Positions 24,530 through 36,311 of a stretch of DNA of 64,000 nt are shown piece by piece. Each line of letters starts with the position of its first letter. The first letter of the stretch is position 1. The notes beneath the pieces were generated by a model that saw only the letters and a list, made by a program, of their open reading frames with translations, made no database searches and was not told the DNA's origin. The stretch is from Epiperipatus broadwayi (Eukaryota; Onychophora; Udeonychophora; Euonychophora; Peripatidae): the NCBI GenBank assembly GCA_028023455.1, contig JAQFVV010012497.1, positions 1,616,001 through 1,680,000 of the forward strand, read 5' to 3'. A program made the translations under genes and the position numbers.

Positions 24530-25565
24530 AAAACATCATCATCATCAATCATTATCAATCTACTACAGGATAAAGGTCTAAGTTCAATCCATTTCCTCCA
24601 ATCTCTAGCCTCTCTTCTCCACATCACCCTTGCATACTTTATTATTTCATTCATCCATCTCATATGTGATCTCTTTCTAGGTTTTTTATAATCTCCTGGA
24701 AATCTGTTTAACATTTCAGTTGTCCATCTATTATCATTTCTTCTAGCAATATGTCCAGCCCAATTCCACTTTTAGTCTTTTAATTCTTTCAAGATGTCAG
24801 TAATACTTGTTTGTTCTCTTACCCATGTATTGCATTTTTAATTTCTTCTTGTTACTCCTAACATACATTTGTCCATACTTCTTTTGAGTAGTCTGAAGTC
24901 TCTGTATTGCTCTTCTATTAAATGTCCAACTCTCTGATCAATAAATAATAAATGGTAAAACTTTCCTTTTCAACCATATAGGCATATTTTCTTTTAAGTT
25001 AGTTTTTACCAAAATTACTCCAATCAAGTTTAATTATATGATTAATTTCATCCATTATGTGTTCATCTGTAATAATAATCTCACCAAGGTATTTGCAATT
25101 GTTAATTTCTTCTAACTCATCATAATCAATCTTTATTTTCATCTTTTGAGAAAATCCATTGAACATTACTTTACTCTTTTTAACACTTATTTTTAATACT
25201 ACTTTCTTATTTTCATCTGATAACTTTTGCAACCTTTCCTGAAGCTATGAAGCATTATTTTCAAAAACAACTACATCATTTGCAAAATCAAAATAACTTA
25301 CATAATCTCCATTTACTTTTATTCCTTTAACTTCCCAAAACTTTGCATCTTCTCAATGTTAACCTTCCTAGTATTATTATGTAATCTAATTGTTGCTGTT
25401 GCATTTTTATAAACATTCTTCAGAATATGACAATATTCTGGTTCAATACCTTGATGATTTAATTCTTTAATCACTGATGAAATGCTTATAGAATCAAATG
25501 CCTTTTCATAATTTACAAATCCAAAGCATAGTAGCAATTCATATAATAGTAAAAAAACACACATA
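24530..25565 (-). pseudogene. RTE-clade LINE, 5'-truncated
   Basis: The 3' half of an RTE ORF on the minus strand. From 25565 downward: FVNYEKAFDSI (reverse-transcriptase motif A), KISVKKSKVMFNG, then CKYLGEIIITDEHIMDEI, and after frame breaks RRKRKAWDI-type material and the terminal PRKRSHMRWMNEI with WRREARDWRKWIEL. The end is a run of GATGAT units (24533-24550 as ATCATC on the plus strand), the usual RTE tail. It is homologous to 53820-55065. The catalytic FADD segment is missing or scrambled. 5' truncation is typical of LINE insertion. Confidence 0.8.
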
Positions 25566-25929
25566 ATAATAAAAATACTCTAGAATACAATCTAAAAAAT
25601 AAATAATTGAATATTAGCTTTATAATAAAATGTTACATAATAAATTGTGTTATTCTATGGACAGGTATAAATCTGCATTTTCAGAACAAGCAATGATTTG
25701 TAATGGTGATTTTTGTTTTGATAATATTTTTATTTTACATGTAGAAAATGACTTGAAGAAAAGAAAAATCAAAGAATCATATTTGGAATGATAGTGTTGT
25801 GCGATTTTATTAGATTTAAATATTAACATTTAATTGCTACTCAAGATGGCATAAACTGCCATAAGCTGGCTATAGCCAATAAACATCACATGACCACCTC
25901 CTCTTATGCTTGTGTATAACTGTTGTTAA

Positions 25930-26240
25930 AACAAGCAAAACTCACTATATATATTGCCACACACAGCAAGCTAGAGTAATCAATGGATGCCAGAAGGTTT
26001 GTGCATAAAATCCCCATCTAGTGCCTACTCATCCAATATCCTAAGATCTAGATGCAGTGCTCTCAGATCCAAGGCTCCTCACTGACAAAAGCCATAAGCT
26101 AGAAACTAGTCTAGAGATATTGGATGAGTAGGCACTAGATGGGGATTTTATGCACAAGCCTTCTGGCATCCATAGATTATTCTAGCTTGCTGTGCTTGGC
26201 AATATATATAGTGAGTTTTGCCTGCGTTAAGCTGGCTATA
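25930..26240. repeat. Palindrome with ~110-bp arms and a hammerhead-like centre
   Basis: The left arm is about 25930-26040 and the right about 26110-26235. They share CTCACTATATATATTGCCA, CTTCTGGCATCCAT, GTGCATAAAATCCCCATCTA and GTGCCTACTCATCCAATATC. Between the arms, 26082-26111 reads CUGACAA, then AGC..GCU, then GAAAC UA GUC: a GAAA box, a 2-bp stem III with 2-nt loop and a GUC cleavage triplet. Core position 8 is A and stem II is only 3 bp, so it is a relic at best. The element is unidentified. Confidence 0.55.
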
Positions 26241-26364
26241 GCAAATATTCAGTTATTTATTTTATATTTGCATATTGAATTTCATAGTATATTCTAAAAA
26301 TTTTGATTAATATACAAATATATCATTCCATTACATATAGTGCTACAACATGTGCCGTGTTGAT

Positions 26365-26462
26365 ATATATATATTGCTGGACTGATGTGGAGAAGAAAGG
26401 CTAGAGATCAGAGAAGATGGATTGAACCCATCCTGCAGTGGATTGATAATGTTTGAAAATGT
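26365..26462 (+). repeat. RTE 3'-end fragment
   Basis: GATGTGGAGAAGAAAGGCTA, GAGAAGATGGATTGAACCC and GATGATGATAT match the last ~95 bases of the RTE at 54955-55065. It is a short, severely 5'-truncated insertion. Confidence 0.65.
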
Positions 26463-26469
26463 TGATGAT

Positions 26470-27930
26470 GATATCTAGAAATTATAAGAGCATATATATG
26501 CTTAATTATGTTATTATTTATTTATTTATTTAGCATGTGGATATTTTTTTAGATAGTTTAATATTAACAAAATATTATAGAGATCCTAATCAGGAAATAA
26601 ATAGATTGTCTAATGAGTTTAGATTCTTCATATTCTGCCATTATAGCCATAAATTTAGGACATTAACTATGTGATTTGTCATTGGTGTTTGTTCACATCT
26701 ATATAGGAGAGCAGCTGTTACATCCCATTTAAAATGGGTGAGAATAATGGCCATGGATTATCCTGAATCTGTTGGTGAAATTATTGGAATTTAGAAACAT
26801 CACATGCAATTGACTTTATTGTTGGGTTTGGAATATCATAGGAATCTATTTTCATTCTTGAGTTGTAGATTCTTAATTGAACAAAAACTAGAAAAGAAAT
26901 TTTGATTTGAAACAGTCTTAAATGGCATATCTGTATTTTGAATTAATGGCAAGTTTAATTTATTTATTTGTATATATTTTATGTAAACAAAAAACAATTA
27001 AGCAATCTAATGCATTTGTAGAAACTTTCCTTAAAAAAATCCATTAAGATTTCCTATTGCTTAAAAATTAATTAATGGATCTTTAGTATAATTTAGTCAT
27101 AAAAGCATTTATATTTAATTATCGAATTTCAGGAGACTAAAGTCAAATTTTTCCATATCAACTATTAATTCCTGATATCATATCATATCCATCTTCATGA
27201 TAATATTGACCATTTAAATTAAGGAATATCAGTAAAAATTTTAATATTATTTAAATAATATGCTTTAATGCTGTGGTAGAGTGGCAAACTTTGAAATATT
27301 CCTGGATCAATTTTTAGTTTAGTAAAGTAAAAAAAAAAAATCTCAGATTAGTTAAACAATGGATTTGCTTTGCTCAACATATTGCTTGTGATAAAATATA
27401 TCATTCTCAAACACTTAACTATAAGATTAAACAAGACAGTATATACAGATCCCACTTAATTTTAAAGTTACACATATTCATTCTAACATTATGCAGATTT
27501 GTATAATATAGATATTTCTGTATTTTATTATTCACATAAATTCCACTAAATTTTTATTCTATTTCTATATTAATAAATTTATTTTTGTTTGTAGTTGTAG
27601 ACCTCTATCATATCAATTAAACTGAAACAAAAAGTAAATTCAAAATTTTCATGAAATGTGTTTGTACATTTTTAGATTATAACGGGACCATGATATTCAT
27701 TGTAATCAACATTCACTAATTCATTTATCAATTATACAAAAAAAAAAAGTAAACAAAAATAAACATTTATATACAAAACAAAATTTTAATATTTTAGTGT
27801 ACATTTAAATTACTTGATGCCATGATCTATGCTTAAGCAATTTAATAGCACTTCAATATCATATCTTTTGCATTTTAGCTTTATCAGTTTTTACCAACTT
27901 ATTATTTAAATACAAGTATATTGTCAAAAT
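26470..27930. other. AT-rich stretch; SINE-like fragment at 27263-27320
   Basis: The only recognised item is TTTAATGCTGTGGTAGAGTG followed by GCAAACTTTGAA at 27265-27296. It resembles the A-box region of the SINE-like sequences at 38.4 and 39.08 kb. The rest shows nothing. Confidence 0.35.
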
Positions 27931-27939
27931 GTAATTAGA

Positions 27940-28122
27940 AGGGATTTGAACTCAGACTGTCAAGCTCCCTACAACTATCCACTCCATTTTATACAACCAA
28001 TACACATGACCACATACTGGAAAAAAATAAATGATCTTCAATATATGTATTTCATGCTGAACCAGCACTCATTAGTTGATCCAGATCACACACATATATA
28101 ATCAGTGCTCAGTTTATATTAA
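27940..28122. mobile_element. Family A fold-back element, single arm (copy 3)
   Basis: It begins GGGATTTGAACTCAGACTGTC, passes the conserved ATCCACTCC and ATACAACCAATACACATGACC, and reaches GCTCAGTTTATATTAAA. The minus-strand hammerhead has CUAAUGA (28075-28069, G5 to A). Stem II, GAAA and stem III (AUA-CA-UAU) are intact. It is half of the palindrome, probably deleted or truncated. Confidence 0.7.
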
Positions 28123-29390
28123 AGCGTGTGCATATATTTCATTTTTATAAATATATAATTAATCTATTTTAATATGATATTTCCCCCCTCTAAAGTATCA
28201 AAAATTTTTCATTGATATTTTTATTGCTTTATATTTAAATTTTTTAATTATAAAGTTAGGGTGTGGGGGAGTCAAAGAGATCACTCATAAATTAAGCTGA
28301 AACCAAAATAATTGCTCCCAGAATTTTTTAAACTCTAAATAATGGCTATTGTACATGGTATTACAGTGTACTTTATATATATATAAAGATGATTAATTCA
28401 GTCATCCAATAAATGGAAGATAAATAAATCATTAACAAATAAAACAAAAAGTATTTCACTTTTGAGTGTTTTTTTTTTTAAACACAATACTGCATATGAC
28501 ATCTAATAAATTTAATAACCATCTTTTAATAAATGGAATAATGCAATACCCACTAATGTCAAAGCTGCATTAATATCATTAATGCTCTGAAGTTTACCAG
28601 CAGGCCCGTTCTATTTTCAGAGTGTAGGGGGTGCAATGCACCCAGACAACACAAACAAATAGCCGTAATTAAAAATTTAAATCCATAGGTAATCACAAGA
28701 ATATTTTTTTAAAAAAAGAATTCTTCAGTACATGATTTTGCTGATGTTAATTGATTATTTTATTATAGATGTTATTTATATGTTTCTATCATTTTTCTAG
28801 GTCTATGATTATGTGTCTATGCTGTTTTTTAAGACAGACAATTTTATTGTATTTGGAGAAGTTTCATCAGCACTTTTATTATACATAGCACACAAACAAT
28901 ATTATAGTTTAATTAACAAACATCAAAAATTTATGCTATAAAATTGCTGTGGAAAGCCATCTAATAAATGATTCATTAATCAATCTTACTCTTGTGTTAA
29001 ATCAAATCAAAATAAAACGTGATTTTGCATACAGCAGCCCAACCCACAGAACAGGCCTGTTTGTCAGTACAATTTTACATATTATTAGCATTGTATAATT
29101 TAATTTTTAATAATCATATTTTTTAAAAATCTTTTCTATTAAAACGTCAGCTATTAGTTCACAAAGTATTAAAAGCATATAGAAACCAGTCCATATCTTG
29201 TGTGAGAGTAGTGTAATGAAAGTTACACTATTCATTATTGGATAATCTCTAATCTAATGAATAACTAATAAAAATTATTAATATACTTTCACTAAGTGAT
29301 TTGTGTCAAAGTTGTGAGGGCAGTACATTTGATACTTATCAATTAATCTGTAGTAATTTGCTATCTATATATATATACTCAATAATGATA
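28123..29390. other. AT-rich stretch without recognised features
   Basis: Contains a GC-richer patch (28590-28660, CAGCAGGCCCGTTCTATTTT and GTGCAATGCACCCAGAC), echoed at 29035-29060 as CAGCCCAACCCACAGAACAG. I could not assign it; it may be the ends of a MITE. Confidence 0.35.
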
Positions 29391-29394
29391 AAGT

Positions 29395-29515
29395 TATGTG
29401 TAAGAGATTGCATTCTGGCCAACTGATGAGTGCTTGTTCAGCATGAAATGTGCATCATGGGGTTCATAGACCTTTTTCATATGTCTTTTGTCATATGTTT
29501 ATGATTACATCCCTC
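29395..29515 (+). mobile_element. Diverged family A arm with intact hammerhead core (copy 4)
   Basis: Only one arm is recognisable, and it is the most diverged of the set: outside the hammerhead, CCTTTTTCATATGTC and TGTCATATG remain. The hammerhead itself is better conserved than its surroundings. Confidence 0.55.
29416..29464 (+). ncRNA. Type I hammerhead ribozyme, intact core (copy 4)
   Basis: CUGAUGA 29423-29429; stem II GUGCU/AGCAU 29430-29434 with 29440-29444 (loop UGUUC); GAAA 29445-29448; stem III AUG/CAU 29448-29450 with 29453-29455 (loop UG); H17 C29456. Stem I pairs UGG 29458-29460 with CCA 29419-29421, with an A-A mismatch next to the core. The third stem III pair is G-C here and A-U in copies 1 and 2, which is a compensatory change. 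Confidence 0.72.
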
Positions 29516-29912
29516 CACAAGTCTAATGAAATTTACATTACAGAAATAATATTTATTCTCAGCTACTAGTTATATCATAATTCTTCATTTGATTGAAAGG
29601 ACTTTTTTATATAACTATCTAAAAAGAAATATCTTATTATAAAATGAGAATTACTTGTGAAAATATAAGTTCAATTTTGTTAATAACTTATATATTTTCT
29701 ATGAGACAATTTGTCTTCTGACATCTAGTGAAGAAATATGGTAACAAAACAAGACCACTGTAAGGAAATGAATTTGAATGTATCAGTAACATTTAACATA
29801 ATAATATTTAAATGTATATTTAAAAATTTAGTGTGAACAATTTTTCTTCAACTAGATCCATAGTATTCATTAGTTGAATATTATAAATAACAGATTCAAA
29901 AATTCTATTTAC

Positions 29913-29942
29913 CAACACTTTGTTGCATAACTTGATCCAGTT
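29913..29942 (-). CDS. Candidate 30-nt exon (possible SPEF1 exon 4)
   Basis: It is bounded by acceptor-like TTTTAATAATAG and donor GTAAAT. Joined in phase after exon 3 it gives ELDQVMQQSV and leaves one base, the phase needed by the candidate at 10608-10659. Microexon length and weak splice context make this speculative. Confidence 0.22.
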
Positions 29943-30342
29943 CTATTATTAAAATAATACTTTTTTAAATTTTTTTTAAAAAAAACTATCCCCTTTTACT
30001 TATTGCTTTTGAATCAATCATATAATAATATTTCCTCAATAGTTTCAGCTCACAACATTTCAAGAGTGTTTAAACATATTCTTAGTACAAATGTGTTATT
30101 ACAAGTCTTAAGAAAAAGGTTTATAATATATATTCTTATTAAAGACTGTAAGATATGACAATAATAAGGGTAAGTAAACTTTTTTTTGTTCAAATTTAAA
30201 GTATATTATTTATATTTCATAAATGATCTTCATTCTGCTTTAGTCATCTATTGTAAGTTTGATTAAGCATATGGGAGCTCATAATGTTATTGGTTCATAA
30301 ATTTTTATGGATATTTATGTTTTTAAATAAATTGATTTTTAA

Positions 30343-32388
30343 CCACTTCGTCATTGCACCCTCACACAACAGTTTTGAATTTTCAAATTTACTTACAATA
30401 TCCCATTTCAGTTTAAAATTACTGGAAATCTACGTGGTCTGCACATGTACTTTTTACATCTTCATTTCCATCTTTTTTTCTAGTTTAGGAAAAACATGTT
30501 TTATTTTTCTGCGATAAAAATGAACAATTTTATGATTAATTTTTGTAATCAACTAACTTGAATTTTTTTGTCTTTCTCTCAGTTTTTTCGTTTTTAATGG
30601 AATTGTGTTTACCCTGAAATTTATAATGGAAAAAAATGCAAGATTTTACCAATTCTAGGGAAGACAGAAATTTTCCTATAAGTGAGCCTTGGAACTTGAA
30701 TGCTTCTTGTAGCAGCTCTTTTACAAATTGTCTGCCAATGAAATTAGATGTAGTATCAGAAAAAAAAAGAGGACTAAACAAGAAATGTATGAATACAAGT
30801 GCTGCAGCTCTGCCCATTCCAGGTCCATCTTCCCAATCAGATCTGAACGAGTTGCCAATGAATGTTATCTGATCAAATTTTACTAAGTCTCCTGGACTCA
30901 AGTTTTCCACCACTAGTGAGTATTCAATTTTAGATTTTTTAAAATTACTATTTGATAAAAAAATTATTATTGAAACTAATACATACGCTAAACAAAAAAA
31001 AGCTCGCGATTGGGTAAATTTGTCATATAGTGAATTATCTTCATTTTTTGGCATGATAGTGGGCATTTCCTCTATATGTCCAGTACATGAATTAAGACAA
31101 TCATATTTTGAAAATATTATGATCCCATTTAGATTTTGTTCAATATTGTCTTGTTTACATTTTAATAATAATAAAAATATGCCAAATGCTAAATATAAAG
31201 ATTTTGACAGAGTATGTAAACTTAGGACGATTATAGACTACTGCAATGTAAATTTTAAAGCTGCATATCATATGCATAGAGAAGTAGCAGTTGATGAAGC
31301 TATTACTAAATTTACTGGTCATAGTAGCAACAAACAATATGAGCCCTAAAAAACCTATAAGCAAGGTTTCAAATGGTGGACGTGTGCAGATAGCCACAAT
31401 GGATGTGTCCCATATGAAGTTGTATACAGGCAAAGATAGAACTTCAGATACTGTCCAATGTCTGGGTACTCTAGCTATTTATCTCAGTGAAAGTGTGATA
31501 GGTGACATATCTCAAACATCACAACATTTCTGCAGAAGTGTCAACAAGCATGCCAGTTTGGCCAAGATCTTCCCATGTAAATGCTTATCAGTAGCTCTAA
31601 TCAGTAAGTTGTATTTGCATTTGGTTGTAGTATTATTTTAATTGTAAAGTATAATTTTGTAGTAGTCACTTGATTTTATATTTTAGGTAAATTCTATCTA
31701 ACAAGATGAAGTGTTTGCCACAAGCTGACAGGTAGGATAAATAATAATACTACATTGCACTGACTCAAAATGACTAACTTATGTATCTCAAGTTTAACTT
31801 TATAATGAATTTAGTATTTTATTCACTTTTTATTTTGTATATAGTGACTATTTTAGTAATACTTTTTAATAAAGTACAAAGTGTATTGAAGTTCTTTATT
31901 ATAATATTTAAATTATACTAATTATTGATCAATATTAACTACTTGATATTAGGGATGGCATATTCATTGCAAACCCCTGTATGGAAAAACACTTTGAAGG
32001 GCTACTAGGAAAAATGAAAGGTATTAATCTCTTTATTCTATAAAGTGTTCAAGCAATGATTACCGTAGGTAAATGTTATTATATATCAATTTAAAGGAAA
32101 TTTAATGATGAATGCAAATAATTTATTAACAAAAGTATAGTTTTCAAATTTATGCATGAAAATTTAGAATTTATGAAAATAATTTTTAGAAATATTAAAA
32201 TTTTGTTCTTTATTACTTTGAATATCAATAGCTATATTTTTTCAATTTCATTACATTCTTTGATGTTTTATGTTTCAAACAATATATATTATGTCATTTT
32301 TGAATAATATTAACTTAAGTTATTATAAAATTTGTGGCTTAACATAATTTTTTAAATATTCAATATGGCTGCTTCGATGACGAAATGG
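30343..32388 (+). mobile_element. piggyBac-type DNA transposon, degraded
   Basis: The ends CCACTTCGTCATTG (30343) and its inverted partner CGATGACGAAATGG (to 32388) form a short imperfect terminal repeat. TTAA, the piggyBac target, directly precedes the left end (30339-30342); the right flank no longer reads TTAA. It encloses a piggyBac-type transposase remnant on the plus strand. The 3' third (31730-32388) is AT-rich without coding signal. Confidence 0.6.
30636..31640 (+). pseudogene. piggyBac (PGBD) transposase, broken
   Basis: Resembles the DDE_Tnp_1_7 domain. The frame from 30636 (one stop at 30870) reads DFLKLLFDKKIIIETNTYAK, then YSELSSFFGMIVG, LHFNNNKNMPNAKYKDFDRV and the catalytic block VAVDEAITKFTGHSSNKQY. 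After that come several frameshifts: PKKPISK is in one frame and GFKWWTCADSHNG in another. The expected DNFFTS block carrying the second Asp is not visible. The minus-strand 176-residue frame at 30536-31066 is antisense to this gene. It cannot encode an active enzyme. Confidence 0.8.
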
Positions 32389-33029
32389 TCATAATGTATA
32401 TTAGTAAAATATAATATTTATCTTTTTAAATTTTTTATACATATAATATTACACTTGTACTAAAAATATTTATATAACTTTCAAAAAGGCTATAATAAAT
32501 TATCTAAATATTGGAAAATAAAATTATTTAGAAAATAATCATTAATAATTGGCTCAGCAGCAGTTAATAAAAGGTTTTTACAAAAAAAAAAAAAAGATTA
32601 GTTTCAAATATGGAAGAAATAAAGTAGGTGCAGAAAGAAGTTTGTATTAACTAACAGGAGACTCCTTGATTTCTATTTGAGGTCTTAAAGAAATCAAGTA
32701 AGGTAAAATTCCCAATATCCTATCCATAGATTCTTCTTGTTGCAGCTGTCATTATGATATAATTATTCCATATATTAAATTAATATGGATAGCCTTCTTG
32801 CCAACATGCATCAGCCAGCATCAAGTTTACTGACTTTTTCCTCCAAGTTCAAGATCAAGAAACACCATGATCTTTGTTTTCAGTTGACTAATAGTTCTTA
32901 AATTTAAATATCAGTTGAATTTTTTTGAAGACAGGATGAATATGTGTGTGAATAATTTAAAAAAAAAAATTTACAATATCACGTCAGACAAAAAATGAAC
33001 TGTAGCCCTTATTTTCAGGAGACTATAAA

Positions 33030-33262
33030 GTCATCAGTCAAGTCACATTGATTAGGGGCAAAATGTGAAGAATGCTAAGAATCCTGATTGTAGACCTAGG
33101 TTACTATTTGATGACCTTTTTATTTAGTACTTATAACTGCAGGTCACTTTCAAGTGAATGAAGATAGTATGAAATAAAAGAAGAATGATCTAATATTAAG
33201 TGGGGCATTGTTGAACTTTGTGAATTTAAAGGTGAAGAGGCAATTAATTTAAAAAATAGAGA
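33030..33262 (+). pseudogene. RTE LINE 5' part (before the Tigger insertion)
   Basis: CTATTTGATGACC.TTTTTATTTAG, ACTTATAACTGCAGGTCACTT and TTAAGTGGGGCATTGTTGAA align with the start of the RTE at 52280-52430, where the endonuclease begins (TYN.R.L...WDI.G..E). The element resumes at 36312, beyond the Tigger transposon. Confidence 0.75.
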
Positions 33263-34103
33263 TACAGGAAGTCCCCTAGTTACAAATGTTTGAGTTACAA
33301 ACAATTTGCTATTACATAATCGCTTTTGGACTTTAGATCTTTATCTATGCACATGATAAAAAAACTATTTACATACATTCGTAATTGAATTTTTTCTAAA
33401 AAAAGATAAACTTTGGAATTTAGAAATAATTAAAAGTATATTTTAGAGAACAATAAAAATCTATATAAAATACAATAAATCTTCTCATCTCTCTGATATT
33501 GATTACTTTTATTTTTAGCATCATCACAGACTGTCTTGATTACTGTTTATTTTTAAAAGTAGTTTGTATGTGATTACGTTACATATACACTGTATATATT
33601 TCTGTTTTGGTAAATTTTTTTCATTCTTATTAATTAAAAACATGAGTGAGAAATGAAAAAACAGCAGTGTTGATACAACTAAAAAGAAATCAAAATCTCA
33701 TAAACCCCAAACGGTCGAGACAAAAATGGATATAATTAGACATTCTGAAAATAGTGAATCTTTTCCTTCAATCACATGTTTATGTAATTTAAACTGATCA
33801 ACAATATATACAACTGTGAAAAACAAGAACAAAATTAAGAAATATGTTAAAAATTGTGGAAATATTTCTTCAAAGATTGTTTCAAAAAGACATGGCAGAG
33901 TAGTGGATGAAATGGAGAAATTTTTGACTTTATGGATTGAAAATCAATATCAAAAAGGCATCCCAGTGAGTTTATCAATTATTCAAGCTAAGGCTCTTAG
34001 TTTGCATAAAGATTGGAATAAATAATTAAAAGAAGATTCTGCTGTTGATTTTGTAGCAAGCAATGGCTGGTTTCATAAATTTAAAATGAGATATTCTTTA
34101 CAT

Positions 34104-34969
34104 CAGGGATGCCCAACCCGTAGCTCGCAAGTCACATGTGGCTCGCGTAACTGTTTAATGTGGCTCGAATTGCACTCTTCAAAAAAATTGATAAAATATT
34201 TTATGTTCCTTGATGGCACATGCACACACTAAAAAATAAACATTTTTACAATACAAACAATAACGATATGCAGTGTCAGGTTTCACATTAAATAAAATAT
34301 ATTTTTCCTGTAATTGTAATTTATATGTATGTTACCAAATTTTTAATAAATAAAATGTATTTACATTTTTTTTCTTTTTAACATATTACACCATTTTTTT
34401 TTTTGCTGTACACGTTTGGTTTGGTGCTATATATATATTGTGTTTAGTGCTCTTGTATATATTGTTGTTTTTATCGAGAAAGATCCTTGTAGACGTTTGG
34501 TTTGGTGCTGTATATATATTGTGTTTAGTGCTGGAAATAGTTTTTATCGAGATAGATCCATGTACAGCGTATATATTTTGCTGTATATATCGATGTTTAG
34601 TGCTGTAAACAGTTGTTTTTATCCGTGTACACTATATATTTTGCTGTATATATATATTGATGTTTAGTGCTGTAAATAGTTGTTTTTATCGAGATAGATT
34701 CGTGTACACATATATATTTTGCTGTATATATTGATGTTTTCATCGAGAAAGATCCGTGTACACGTTATTTTGGCCACATTAGAAACGGCGGATTGATACC
34801 AATGTGAATAGGCCACCCCCCCCCCCACCTATCTCCCTACATTGCAGGTTTAGTACCCAAGTACCATGTTTATAAATGTAATATGAAAAATGTAATATCT
34901 AATTGTGGCTCCCCAAATTTTTTTAAATTCTCAACTGGCTCGCGTCAAGTTAAAGGTTGGGCACCACTG
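34104..34969. mobile_element. Non-autonomous hAT element inside the Tigger transposase
   Basis: An 866-bp element has ends CAGGGATGCCCAACC and GGTTGGGCACCACTG and an exact 8-bp target duplication CTTTACAT (34096-34103 and 34970-34977). Both features are diagnostic of hAT. There is no transposase inside; the core is a tandem array (34400-34765) and AT-rich sequence. The inner ends also carry inverted TGGCTCGCG motifs. Removing one duplication restores the Tigger reading register between RYSLH and NIKCTG. Confidence 0.93.
34400..34765 (+). repeat. Tandem array of ~70-90-bp units within the hAT element
   Basis: About five imperfect units contain TTTTGCTGTATATATATTG, GTTTAGTGCTGTAAATAGTT, GTTTTTATCGAGATAGATCC and GTGTACACG. 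The open frame 34416-34667 is a product of this periodicity, not a gene. Tandem cores are common in non-autonomous hATs. Confidence 0.8.
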
Positions 34970-36311
34970 CTTTACATAATATTAAATGTACTGGAGAAGG
35001 TGCCAGTGCAGACAAGAAAACTACCAGTGATTTTATTTCCACTTTCTCTAATATCATTAAAGATGGAGCTTATTTTCTATGTCTAGTTTTTAATGTAGAT
35101 GAGACAGGATTATTTTGGAAAAAGATGATTGCATGTACATATTTAGCAAAGGAAGAATCAGTTGCACCTGGGCATAAACTTTTTAAACACGGATTAACAT
35201 TGCTTCTTGAAAGTAATTTAGTTAATTTTAAATTGAAGCCAATGCTAATTTATCAGACAGAAAATCCTAGAGCATTGAAAGGAAAAGATAAAAGAATGCT
35301 TCCAGTCATTTGGGAATCAAATCCTAAAGACTGGGCTACTGCACAGCTTTTTCAAGATTGGTTCTCACATCATTTTGTGCCTTCTGTTAGGCAATATTGT
35401 TGTGAGAATAATTTACCATTTAAAACACTATTGCTCTTAGACAATTGTCCTAGACATCCAAAATCCCTGCAAAATTTATATCCAGAAGTTACTGTTGTGT
35501 TTATCCCTCCCAATACCACAAGTGAAATACAACCTATGGACCAAACTGTGATAGCTATTTTTAAGAAGTATTATATGAGAAGATTAATGACTCAAGCAAT
35601 CAAGGCAATTGACAAGGAAGATGGACCTATACTGAGATTTTTGGAAAAGGTATAATACATGGAATACAATAAATATTACTAGGGATGCATGGCTAAATAA
35701 GAGAGTCAACAATGAGATGCTGTTGGAAAAAAATATATCCACAAATGATGAATGCTTCTATAGACATTGAAGAAAATCCTGAAGAGATCACAACTGAAAT
35801 AGTCAATATAATGAATGAATTAAATTTAGATACCACTGATGAAGATATTGATGAATTAATGCAATCTCACTCTGAATATCTGTCAAATGAAGACTTGATT
35901 AAACTACAAGCGATGAATGAAATACAAAATGAAGAAGAAACTGATAATGATCTTATTGTTAAGAGTTTGACAATCAAGAATATGAATAAAGCCTTCATGC
36001 ATCTTGACAAATTTTTGACCATCATAGAAGAATATGATCCCAATGGAGAGCATATATCTCGTGTATGAAGGGCAATAGAAAAAGACACAGAATGTTACAG
36101 AATTCTTTATCAAGAGAAGAAAAAGAATACAATTCAATTAACTCTTGATAAATTTGTAAACAAAACTTCAGATACTAATCAATAAAAAATAAATACTGTA
36201 TTTTAAAAACCCTTTTTGATGTATTTTTTACAGATCTCTAATTTCAAACAATTTCAACATGCAAACCCACATCAGGAACCAATGATGTTTGTAACTAGGG
36301 GACTGCCTGTA

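Larger units (their letters stand above)
33660..36068 (+). pseudogene. Tigger transposase (TIGD/jerky type), interrupted
   Basis: Order of domains: CENP-B-type helix-turn-helix (KKSKSHKPQTVETKMDIIRH, then IYTTVKNKNKIKKYVKN, a stop between them); HTH_CenpB (FLTLWIENQYQKGIPVSL); WFHKFKMRYSLH, cut by the hAT insertion at 34104; then NIKCTGEGASADK. The DDE_1 domain follows with FNVDETGLFWKKM, LLLDNCPRHP and PPNTTSEIQPMDQTV, so all three catalytic Asp are present. The C-terminal acidic part lies in another frame at 35712-36068. Stops at 34022-34024 and near 33797, plus the insertion, make it a pseudogene. The undamaged 35.0-35.65 kb stretch is 200 codons long, so decay is moderate. Confidence 0.92.
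33265..36309 (+). mobile_element. Tigger/pogo DNA transposon, itself carrying a hAT insertion
   Basis: The terminal inverted repeats are CAGGAAGTCCCCTAGTTACA (33265) and TGTAACTAGGGGACTGCCTG (to 36309). Both are flanked by the TA target (33263-33264, 36310-36311), as expected for Tc1/mariner-pogo elements. The total is 3045 bp, of which 874 are a hAT element plus its duplicated target, leaving ~2.17 kb, a normal Tigger length. It sits inside an RTE copy whose halves are at 33030-33262 and 36312-37050. Confidence 0.92.

Noticed and set aside
30536-31066. 176-residue minus-strand open frame
   Set aside because: It is antisense to the piggyBac transposase, whose plus-strand frames carry the recognisable domain; the minus frame has no family features.
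32600-33000. Coding-like stretch upstream of the RTE fragment, tested for the SPEF1 coiled coil
   Set aside because: Minus-strand translation is stop-rich and has no heptad pattern matching the SPEF1 C-terminus.
34416-34667. 83-residue open frame rich in Tyr/Ile/Val
   Set aside because: Product of the tandem repeat inside the hAT element.
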